Of a stretch of 11,864 nucleotides of DNA, positions 6,975 to 11,864 are shown piece by piece; positions within the stretch are counted from its first letter, which is position 1; each line of letters opens with the position of its first letter. Source of the stretch: Dehalococcoidales bacterium. Its GTDB lineage: Bacteria; Chloroflexota; Dehalococcoidia; Dehalococcoidales; RBG-16-60-22. The stretch is from positions 1-11,864 of the forward strand of contig JADHXF010000052.1 in NCBI GenBank assembly GCA_016783105.1. Direction: 5' to 3'. Position numbers and translations under genes: made by a program. The notes beneath the pieces were generated by a model. The model saw nothing but the letters and a program-made list of their open reading frames with translations. It was not told the DNA's origin and did no database searches.

Positions 6975-8761
6975 CTGTGCGGCCCCCCCATTCCCGGTAT
7001 TATCATTCCACCCGGTGGGCCTTGCTGTGACGTTGGTGTGATGGTAGTCCCCTGTGGGACAAGCACCTGCTCGCCTTCACTGAGCCCACCGGTTACCTCG
7101 GTGAACTGCCAGTCGCTGATGCCGGTCTGTATGGCGCGCTCTTCTGTGGTGCCAGCCGGCGACACCACCCGGACGTAGCTCTGCCCACCGGAGGTGGTAA
7201 TCGCCGCGTTGGGTACCAGCAGCACATCCGTTCTCTCATCCACCACGATGGTAACGGTGACGGTCAGGCCCTCTCTGAGTTGAAAGTCTTCAGGTATCAT
7301 CGCTGGTGACTGCCCTGATTGAGGCGCTGCTTCATGTTGTTTTATCATCTCCTCAGCCTGCTCCTGAGTAATCTGGCCGGCGGCAATGGCTTCTTTAAGT
7401 CTATCGGGGAGTTCACCCGAAGAAATATCCGGCATTGTCTCCTGCCGTGCTGCCTGTCGCTGCGGCATTACCGCTTCCAGTGACTCCACCTCGACTCTTA
7501 CCTGATAATTCACGACGCCTGACTGGATGGTAGCCGTTGGCGAAATATGGGTGATTTCGGCCGGAAGAGTTAACCCAGGCATGGCATCTACCTGTACCGA
7601 GGCTTCTCCCTCCAGCTTCACCTGCATTATATCCATCTCGCTGACCAGGATTTCCGCTTCAAATTTAGCGGGGTCGGCAAGCTGCACTGCCACTGTCCCG
7701 GTCATCACGTCGTCACCACCTTCCACGTTTACCTTCGTGATGAACCCGTCAAACGGGGCCACAATCAGCGGGCTTTTACTGTTTGCCTCCTCCAGCTTTT
7801 CCTGAGCGTTCTGCAATGCCTTTCTGGCATCCTCTACATTTAACTGTGCATCCTCCACATCGTGTCTGGCATCTGCTACATCTAAGTTCGCCTTCTCCAG
7901 AGCATATTTGGCATCTGCTACCGCCTTCCTGGCATCCTCTACATCTAGCTCTGCATCCTCAAATGCCAGCTGCTTCTGCTTGACCTGTAGCTGTTTTTCG
8001 GCTACGTCCAGTGCCACATCGTCTGATACCCGAGTACTGAGGTCATCCAGTATCTCCTGCAATTCCTCTTGAGCTTCAGCCAGGTCTTCCTCGGCGCGGA
8101 CTTTCAGCTCATTCCAGTAAGCAAAATCGCCCTGCAGTCCTCCGCCTAACTGGCCCCGCTGCACCATTCTGATAAGCCTCAAGTTATCCTCTGCCTCGTC
8201 TACGGCGTCCTGTGCTTCTTTCACCTCGTCTATTTCGCCCAAGTTATACTCCGCAGTATCCAGGTCAAGCTGCGCCTGGCTCACGGCAAGCGTCTCTGCA
8301 GTAACCTGGCGTTCCGCCTTGGCTACGGCGGCTTCCTTGTCGGTAACCTCCCGCTCAAGATCAATGACTTTGCGCTCAGCCTGGACCAGAGCGCGCTCCT
8401 TTGTCGTCAGGGCACGCTCGGCTTGTGTTGATTTATCCTGCAGTACTTCCAGCTCATCCTCCCATTCCTCCGTATCCAGCCTGGCCAGCACCTGCCCTTC
8501 GGTAACAATGTCTCCCTCTTCCGCCAGGACTGCTTCTACCGTCCCCTCCGGGTAGAACAGGTCAAAGGCGAGGTCTTCCGTGCGGGATAGCGCCAGGTTG
8601 CCAGCTGCTGTGATATCTACCGTCAGATTACCGCGTTGCACGGTTGCGGTCTGGGTTTCCGTCGCTTCGGTCTCGTCTGGTTCAGAACCACAGCCCAGCA
8701 GGGAAACCGTGAGTCCCGCAATGATAAATGCGCTTATGCCTAGCTTGGTGACTTTATTCAT
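6971..8761 (-). CDS. Lipoprotein adaptor of the MacA/HlyD family with a very long coiled coil
   Basis: Adaptor subunit of the efflux system, 596 residues against about 370-400 for typical MacA. A hydrophobic N-terminus ends in the lipobox LLGC (21-24), so Cys24 should be lipidated and the protein anchored outside the membrane. A first barrel-sandwich half is at about 45-95 (EGDIVTEGQVLARLD). Next come two long helices, about 96-200 and 218-330, broken by a glycine-rich stretch around 203-212, and then the second half, IVAPFDGFITKVNVEGGDDV (333-352). The beta-barrel and membrane-proximal domains follow, ending in a Gly/Pro/Met-rich tail. Residues about 435-490 are an extra insertion containing ITQEQAEEM. 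The Shine-Dalgarno is GGAG, 6 bases before the ATG. No TolC-type partner is visible. Confidence 0.92.
   Translation of the reverse strand: MNKVTKLGISAFIIAGLTVSLLGCGSEPDETEATETQTATVQRGNLTVDITAAGNLALSRTEDLAFDLFYPEGTVEAVLAEEGDIVTEGQVLARLDTEEWEDELEVLQDKSTQAERALTTKERALVQAERKVIDLEREVTDKEAAVAKAERQVTAETLAVSQAQLDLDTAEYNLGEIDEVKEAQDAVDEAEDNLRLIRMVQRGQLGGGLQGDFAYWNELKVRAEEDLAEAQEELQEILDDLSTRVSDDVALDVAEKQLQVKQKQLAFEDAELDVEDARKAVADAKYALEKANLDVADARHDVEDAQLNVEDARKALQNAQEKLEEANSKSPLIVAPFDGFITKVNVEGGDDVMTGTVAVQLADPAKFEAEILVSEMDIMQVKLEGEASVQVDAMPGLTLPAEITHISPTATIQSGVVNYQVRVEVESLEAVMPQRQAARQETMPDISSGELPDRLKEAIAAGQITQEQAEEMIKQHEAAPQSGQSPAMIPEDFQLREGLTVTVTIVVDERTDVLLVPNAAITTSGGQSYVRVVSPAGTTEERAIQTGISDWQFTEVTGGLSEGEQVLVPQGTTITPTSQQGPPGGMIIPGMGGPHR
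7781..7969 (-). repeat. Nine tandem 7-residue (21-bp) repeats in the adaptor coiled coil
   Basis: Residues 265-327 divide without gaps into nine heptads: LAFEDAE, LDVEDAR, KAVADAK, YALEKAN, LDVADAR, HDVEDAQ, LNVEDAR, KALQNAQ, EKLEEAN. Alanine is fixed at position 6 and position 5 is mostly acidic. Segments 272-292 and 307-327, 35 residues apart, share 13 of 21 residues, suggesting growth by duplication of several heptads. The DNA shows the same pattern as recurring GGCATCCTCTACAT-like words on the plus strand. Confidence 0.85.
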
Positions 8762-8799
8762 GGTTTTCTCCGCCTCCGCTTACTTCTATTATCAGTGAG

Positions 8800-8830
8800 A
8801 ATATATAAAACTCCGTAATCGGTATGTCAG
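8800..8830 (-). promoter_or_regulatory. Probable promoter of the adaptor-ATPase-permease operon
   Basis: On the minus strand a -35-like CTGACA (8825-8830; 5 of 6 to TTGACA) lies 17 bases from TATATA (8802-8807); an overlapping TATATT (8800-8805) is the alternative -10. The transcript would begin near 8795 and leave a leader of about 34 bases before the ATG at 8761. A regulator-type direct repeat lies 5 bases upstream of the -35. Confidence 0.5.
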
Positions 8831-8835
8831 CGAGA

Positions 8836-8852
8836 TGTTAAGCAATTATGAA
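8836..8852 (-). promoter_or_regulatory. PhoP-like direct repeat upstream of the adaptor operon
   Basis: Read on the minus strand: TTCATA, 5 bases, TTAACA. Both fit TT(A/C/T)A(C/T)A, the half-site known for Bacillus PhoP, at the 11-base period typical of OmpR/PhoB-family dimers. The -35-like CTGACA falls in the same 11-base register as a third, weaker copy. The adjacent response regulator gene makes autoregulated control of the pump plausible. Confidence 0.55.
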
Positions 8853-8886
8853 TATTTTCCAGTACCAGGATTTTAATAGACGCAAA

Positions 8887-10227
8887 TTACTCTGCTACTG
8901 GGAGAGTAAAGAAGAAACAGCTTCCTTTCCCCGGTTCACTCCGGGCTTTAATCTCGCCGCCATGCATCTCAACCAGGCGTCTGGCAATGGTGAGTCCCAG
9001 GCCACTGCCACCGGTGGTTCGGGTTCGGGATTTATCCACCCGGTAGAAGCGCTCGAAAATATTGGGCAGGTCTGCGGCAGGAATGCCTTCGCCGGTATCA
9101 GTGACGTTTATTTCCAACCATCCGCCCTGCTCTCTGGCGGCCACGGTGACGGTGCCGCTCTTAGCGGTGTGGGCGAGAGCGTTCTCCAGCAGATTGCGCA
9201 GAACTTCACCAATCCGGTGGGAGTCAATATTGACTGCCGGTAGTTCCTCTGGCACGTCAGTTGATACCGATATGCCTTTTATCGCTGCCTGTGGTTGCAT
9301 CGCGGCCACGGTTTGACCGATTAACCTGGCGATGTCGGTAGCGCGGCAGTCCAGTTTCAGTTCCCCCGATTCGGCAAGGCTCAGCTCCTGAAGGTCATCC
9401 ACCAGCCGCGACAGCAGAGCTGCCTCCTGGTCAAGGGTCTTGATAGTATCCGCATCCGGCTTCTTAACCCCGTCTCGAATCGCTTCAAGATAGCCCCTGA
9501 CGTTGGACAGAGGAGTCCTGAGCTCGTGGGCAGCGTCAGCCACCATGCTGCGGCGTAGCTGTTCCGCACGCTCCAGGTCACTGGCCATGGAGTTAAAAGC
9601 TTGAGCCAGTTCACCCACCTCGCCTTTGCCTTTGAACTCGACACGCTGTGAGAAATCGCCCTTTCCCAGCTTTCGGGCAGTTCGAGTAAGCGCTTTTACC
9701 GGTGATAGAATTCGCCGTGACAGCAGGAAGGTGATTAACAGAGAAAAGGCGATGGCCACAAGGCCTCCCCATAGCAGGAAGCGACCCATCGACATGTAAA
9801 TAACACTTAATGGAGGAAAAGGTATCTCCGGGGGTGGTCCGGGACTCATGTACAATACCCCCAAAACTTCAGTCTCCCAGGGTGACGATATCGATATCCC
9901 GGCGACATCAGGCTCATATGGCTCTCCCAGTAGGTCGCCCTCGGAGTCAGCAGCCACTATTCCTTCAGGGCTGGTAAGTATAATCCGTCGTTCGTAGAGC
10001 GTCCCCCACTGTTGCACAAAAGGTTGTATGCCTTCCCAGCTTCCCCGCTGGCGGTAGTAATTGGATAGCTGGACTTCTATCCTGCGGGTGCGCATTAGCT
10101 CCATGTGCTCCCCAAAGCGGTTTATCTCGGCTCTCATCGTCTGGTAGGTAAAGAAGAACACGGAGCCAATGGTGACGATTATCACCAGGGTAAAAGCCAT
10201 CAGGAGACGAAATTGCAGACTATGCAT
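8887..10227 (-). CDS. Membrane sensor histidine kinase (BaeS/PhoR-like)
   Basis: Sensor partner of the neighbouring response regulator, 446 residues. Membrane helix 1 is at about 7-27, followed by an extracytoplasmic domain of about 120 residues (28-147) with a Cache/PAS-like run ([20 protein letters not shown]), membrane helix 2 at about 148-170 and a HAMP linker at 171-220. The H-box is HELRTP with phosphorylated His234. The catalytic domain holds N-box NLLENA (345-350), G1 DTGEG (377-381), F-box FERFYR (391-396) and G2 GGSGLGL (406-412). All catalytic elements are intact. The ATG lies 3 bases after the regulator stop, with GGAG at an 8-base spacing, so the pair is co-transcribed. The signal is unknown; the pump downstream suggests envelope damage or a toxic compound. 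There is no clear terminator after the gene, so readthrough into the pump operon is possible. Confidence 0.94.
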   Translation of the reverse strand: MHSLQFRLLMAFTLVIIVTIGSVFFFTYQTMRAEINRFGEHMELMRTRRIEVQLSNYYRQRGSWEGIQPFVQQWGTLYERRIILTSPEGIVAADSEGDLLGEPYEPDVAGISISSPWETEVLGVLYMSPGPPPEIPFPPLSVIYMSMGRFLLWGGLVAIAFSLLITFLLSRRILSPVKALTRTARKLGKGDFSQRVEFKGKGEVGELAQAFNSMASDLERAEQLRRSMVADAAHELRTPLSNVRGYLEAIRDGVKKPDADTIKTLDQEAALLSRLVDDLQELSLAESGELKLDCRATDIARLIGQTVAAMQPQAAIKGISVSTDVPEELPAVNIDSHRIGEVLRNLLENALAHTAKSGTVTVAAREQGGWLEINVTDTGEGIPAADLPNIFERFYRVDKSRTRTTGGSGLGLTIARRLVEMHGGEIKARSEPGKGSCFFFTLPVAE

Positions 10228-10230
10228 GTT

Positions 10231-10914
10231 TTACACTCCGGCAAGTTTATAGCCGGCTCCATAAATCGTTCTGATGTATCTGGGGTGCCTGGGGTCAGGC
10301 TCAAGCTTTCGACGCAGGTTCAGGATATGAACGTCAATGGTGCGGTCAAAGCCCTCAAAATCATGGCCAAAGGTTTTCTCGATAAGCTCTGCCCGGCTGA
10401 AAACTCTGCCCGGTTCCTTGACAAAAACTCCCAGCAACTTGAACTCCACGGGGGTGAGGTTCAGCAATCTGCCGGCTCGATATGCTTCATATTTAAGGAA
10501 GTTGACCGTAAGCTCACCGTGTTTGCTTTCATTGGGACCGCGCTCCCCCGGCAGGCGCCTGAGTACTGCCCGCACCCTGGCGGCCAGTTCCCTGGGGCTG
10601 AATGGCTTGGTCATGTAGTCGTCCGCCCCTAAGCCCAGACCGGTCAGCTTGTCCTGGTCAGTGGTCCTGGCGGTGAGCATGATAATCGGTACTTCGGATT
10701 CATTTCTAAGGGTACGGCACACCTCAAGGCCGTCGATGCCGGGCAGCATGAGGTCCAGCACGATAAGGTCAGGATGACCCTCGCGGGCCTGTCGCAGAGC
10801 CTCAACGCCATCATAAGCGGTGAGGACGCGGTAGCCGTCGCGGTTCAGGTAGAGCTTGACCAGTTCTACCGTGTTTACATCATCATCAACAACCAGGACT
10901 CTTTTGGCGGGCAC
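10231..10914 (-). CDS. OmpR/PhoB-family response regulator
   Basis: DNA-binding partner of the histidine kinase, 227 residues. The receiver domain spans about 4-120: acidic pocket VVDDD (8-12), phosphoacceptor Asp54 in LDLMLPG, conserved Thr81 and Lys103 in TKPFSPREL. A winged-helix domain spans about 130-227, with the recognition-helix block FDRTIDVHILNLRRKLEPD and the closing wing YIRTIYGAGYKL. Start choice: GTG at 10914 follows AGGA by 7 bases and gives the normal N-terminus just before the first receiver strand. Its own promoter carries a TTAACA direct repeat, so autoregulation is likely. Sequence alone does not decide between PhoP, BaeR or MtrA-like subgroups. Confidence 0.95.
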   Translation of the reverse strand: MPAKRVLVVDDDVNTVELVKLYLNRDGYRVLTAYDGVEALRQAREGHPDLIVLDLMLPGIDGLEVCRTLRNESEVPIIMLTARTTDQDKLTGLGLGADDYMTKPFSPRELAARVRAVLRRLPGERGPNESKHGELTVNFLKYEAYRAGRLLNLTPVEFKLLGVFVKEPGRVFSRAELIEKTFGHDFEGFDRTIDVHILNLRRKLEPDPRHPRYIRTIYGAGYKLAGV

Positions 10915-10934
10915 CTTCAGTTCCTCAATGATTT

Positions 10935-10963
10935 ATTATACTTATCCCATGATAAAATATAAA
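10935..10963 (-). promoter_or_regulatory. Promoter of the two-component operon
   Basis: On the minus strand a perfect -10 TATAAT (10935-10940) is preceded by 17 bases and then TTTATA (10958-10963; 4 of 6 to TTGACA). Transcription would begin near 10928, giving a very short leader that still contains the ribosome site before the GTG at 10914. A strong -10 with a weak -35 directly abutting a regulator repeat fits an activated promoter. Confidence 0.6.
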
Positions 10964-10980
10964 TGTTAAGGAATTGTTAA
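10964..10980 (-). promoter_or_regulatory. PhoP-like direct repeat TTAACA-N5-TTAACA upstream of the response regulator
   Basis: Two identical hexamers TTAACA on the minus strand (10975-10980 and 10964-10969) are separated by ATTCC, an exact 11-base period. They abut the -35. One more period upstream (10986-10991) reads ATCATA, a degenerate third copy. This matches the spacing and sequence of Bacillus PhoP boxes; binding by the adjacent regulator is inferred. Confidence 0.6.
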
Positions 10981-10995
10981 TTAATTATGATAACA

Positions 10996-11022
10996 GGAGA
11001 GGGAGAATGTTACTCCCTCTCC
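10996..11022 (-). terminator. Hairpin terminator after the small exported protein gene
   Basis: A perfect 10-bp stem, GGAGAGGGAG paired with CTCCCTCTCC, with a 7-base loop, lies 44 bases beyond the stop at 11067. On the minus strand it runs into TGTTATCATAATTAATT, AT-rich but without an unbroken T-run. It sits between the exported protein gene and the two-component promoter and probably separates the two transcripts at least partly. Confidence 0.65.
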
Positions 11023-11066
11023 CGCTATATGAACCAGCGCAGTTTCTCTACCGGGAGCTTTGCTGG

Positions 11067-11477
11067 TTATTCTGTGGAGAAACACGGACCGGGAAAGCCG
11101 TGGTGTCCACCTCGACCGCCGAAGCCAAATTTAAATGGCATGTCAGGCCTGGACTGTTGGCATTCGGAAAACTCGTCGGCCTGTTCCTGGGTTATGGTGC
11201 CTTCTTCTACGAGGTTCCGAAGGTGGCTATTCCTAACCGCTTCTCGCATCTCGTTTCGGGCCTGGGCAAAAGCATCGTCCAGGTCCTGAGGGTTGATGGC
11301 GGCGCCTGTGTTATCTTCGTAGATTTCACAGACCCTGTCCAGCAGTGCCCCGTACCGGGCCTCAGGCTGGCTGTCATCCCCATCTTCCGTCTGGGCAAGG
11401 GCTACTCCGCCTATGCTCCCGACGAGCACCACAGCCGCCAGCACGGCAACAACAATAAACTTCTTGCTTCGCAACAT
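11067..11477 (-). CDS. Small exported protein with ITQEQA motif and Gly/His/Phe-rich tail
   Basis: A 136-residue protein of no family I can name with certainty. The N-terminus is a clear Sec signal peptide: LRSKK, a hydrophobic core, and cleavage predicted after ALA28 (VALA/QT). The mature part is acidic, then helical (about 42-108), with NLVEEGTITQEQADEF at 88-103. The tail (114-136) is rich in Gly, Phe and His (GFGGRGGHHGFPGPCF). Cysteines are Cys50, Cys106 and Cys132, and the HH pair with Cys132 might bind metal. The ITQEQ core resembles both DUF2680-like small exported proteins and the LTxxQ motif of CpxP/Spy chaperones; either link is only suggestive. The ribosome site is strong (AAGGAGG, 10 bases before ATG). 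It lies just upstream of the two-component genes and has a matching regulator repeat, so it is likely a target or accessory of that system. Confidence 0.85.
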   Translation of the reverse strand: MLRSKKFIVVAVLAAVVLVGSIGGVALAQTEDGDDSQPEARYGALLDRVCEIYEDNTGAAINPQDLDDAFAQARNEMREAVRNSHLRNLVEEGTITQEQADEFSECQQSRPDMPFKFGFGGRGGHHGFPGPCFSTE

Positions 11478-11529
11478 TTCTGTTTCGCCTCCTTTCTACA
11501 TATTTCTACTTAAAATGGTAACACGCGAA

Positions 11530-11546
11530 TATTAAAATCTTATTAA
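11530..11546 (-). promoter_or_regulatory. PhoP-like direct repeat TTAATA-N5-TTAATA upstream of the exported protein gene
   Basis: On the minus strand TTAATA (11541-11546) is followed by AGATT and a second TTAATA (11530-11535), again at an exact 11-base period. Each copy fits TT(A/C/T)A(C/T)A. It lies about 53 bases upstream of the ATG, in the same orientation to its gene as the repeats at 10964 and 8836. Confidence 0.55.
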
Positions 11547-11630
11547 GTTTTGAGTGAGAATTGACGTTATTCGGCAACAGCTATGGGTCAACAGGCAACA
11601 GGGCCACTTTGATAGTGCCGGAAGGGTGCC

Positions 11631-11648
11631 CTGGCGTGGAATCGCCAG
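11631..11648 (-). terminator. Short hairpin directly after the trpA stop codon
   Basis: CTGGCG and CGCCAG form a perfect 6-bp stem with a 6-base loop, touching the trpA stop. No T-run follows on the minus strand (next bases are GC-rich), so it is a weak candidate for a rho-independent terminator and may only protect the transcript's 3' end. Confidence 0.3.
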
Positions 11649-11864
11649 CTATGCGGCCTGGTTGAGCGCCAGCCTTAATTGGCGGGTGAAGTCGGCTAGC
11701 GCCGAGAGGGAGCCATCAGACTCAATGAGCTGAATTATGCGGCTGCCCACTATCACCCCATCAGCTATTCTGGCCATTTGTCGTGCCTGTTCCACGGTGG
11801 ATATACCGAAGCCAATACAGAGCGGTTTGTCGGTATGAGTCTTAACTTTTTTAACAATAGCGGT
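11649..11864 (-). CDS. trpA: Tryptophan synthase alpha chain, C-terminal 71 residues (runs off the window)
   Basis: The minus strand is open from the window edge to TAG at 11649-11651. The protein ends with the TIM-barrel phosphate-binding elements of TrpA: CIGFGIS followed by VEQARQMA, then ADGVIVGSRII and a closing helix ending in LNQAA. TrpA cleaves indole-3-glycerol phosphate to indole and glyceraldehyde 3-phosphate, and indole passes to TrpB. About 190-200 N-terminal residues lie beyond the edge, given a usual length near 260-270. The gene is read in the same direction as the two-component and efflux genes but is separated from them by 171 bases. It is probably the last gene of a trp operon lying outside the window. 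Confidence 0.93.
   Translation of the reverse strand, partial: TAIVKKVKTHTDKPLCIGFGISTVEQARQMARIADGVIVGSRIIQLIESDGSLSALADFTRQLRLALNQAA

Larger units (their letters stand above)
11478..11648. other. Intergenic region between trpA and the exported protein gene
   Basis: These 171 bases hold the strong ribosome site (11488-11494) and the regulator-type repeat at 11530-11546. They also contain a short cluster of CAACAG words (11575-11580, 11589-11594, 11596-11601; two of them in the longer word GGCAACAG) and a small hairpin next to the trpA stop. No convincing sigma-70 -35/-10 pair is visible for the exported protein gene, which would fit activator dependence. I see no coding potential. Confidence 0.55.

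Noticed and set aside
7781..7969. Short recurring DNA words considered as a CRISPR or mobile repeat array
   Set aside because: The period is exactly 21 bases with no unique spacers, stays in frame with the adaptor, and encodes coiled-coil heptads.
10974..11513. 179-residue open frame on the plus strand covering the exported protein gene
   Set aside because: The minus-strand gene has a signal peptide, a strong Shine-Dalgarno and a regulator repeat, while this frame crosses the terminator hairpin and has no domain.
11573..11601. Repeated CAACAG words as a possible iteron or regulator site
   Set aside because: Only three short copies with uneven spacing; too little to separate from chance.

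Overview
The window joins two gene blocks that face each other, plus the end of a third gene. The plus strand (1-5006) carries a tightly packed operon for the late steps of cobalamin (vitamin B12) synthesis: cbiB (5' part missing), a CobD-type threonine-phosphate decarboxylase, cobT, cobS, a Dph6-like PP-loop ATPase and cobU. Together they make the aminopropanol phosphate linker, attach it to cobyric acid, activate cobinamide with GTP, activate the lower-ligand base, and join the two halves. Gaps and overlaps are only a few bases, and several genes appear to start at TTG behind a strong Shine-Dalgarno sequence. The cobyric acid synthase, the final phosphatase (CobC) and any upstream riboswitch are not in the window.

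The minus strand (11477 down to 5077) reads as an envelope-stress or efflux module. In transcription order it holds a small exported protein, a PhoB/OmpR-type response regulator, a membrane histidine kinase, a very long lipoprotein adaptor of the MacA/HlyD type, a MacB/LolD-type ATPase and a MacB/FtsX-type permease. The adaptor, ATPase and permease genes overlap by 4 bases (ATGA) at each junction. The last 216 bases encode the C-terminus of tryptophan synthase alpha chain (trpA), also on the minus strand.

The most interesting signal lies in the non-coding DNA. Each of the three minus-strand upstream regions (small exported protein, response regulator, adaptor) holds two hexamers of the form TTNA(C/T)A separated by exactly 5 bases, in the same orientation. 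This is the pattern bound by PhoP-type regulators, and it suggests one autoregulated regulon covering sensor, efflux pump and exported protein. The exported protein and an insertion in the adaptor also share an ITQEQA motif in a similar helical context.

The organism is bacterial, of moderate GC content, and uses Shine-Dalgarno starts. The B12 gene set, the lipoprotein adaptor without a visible TolC partner, and the Gram-positive-like regulator sites suggest a monoderm lineage. Chloroflexota (Dehalococcoidia-like) is my best guess, but this is inference and not proven by the window.
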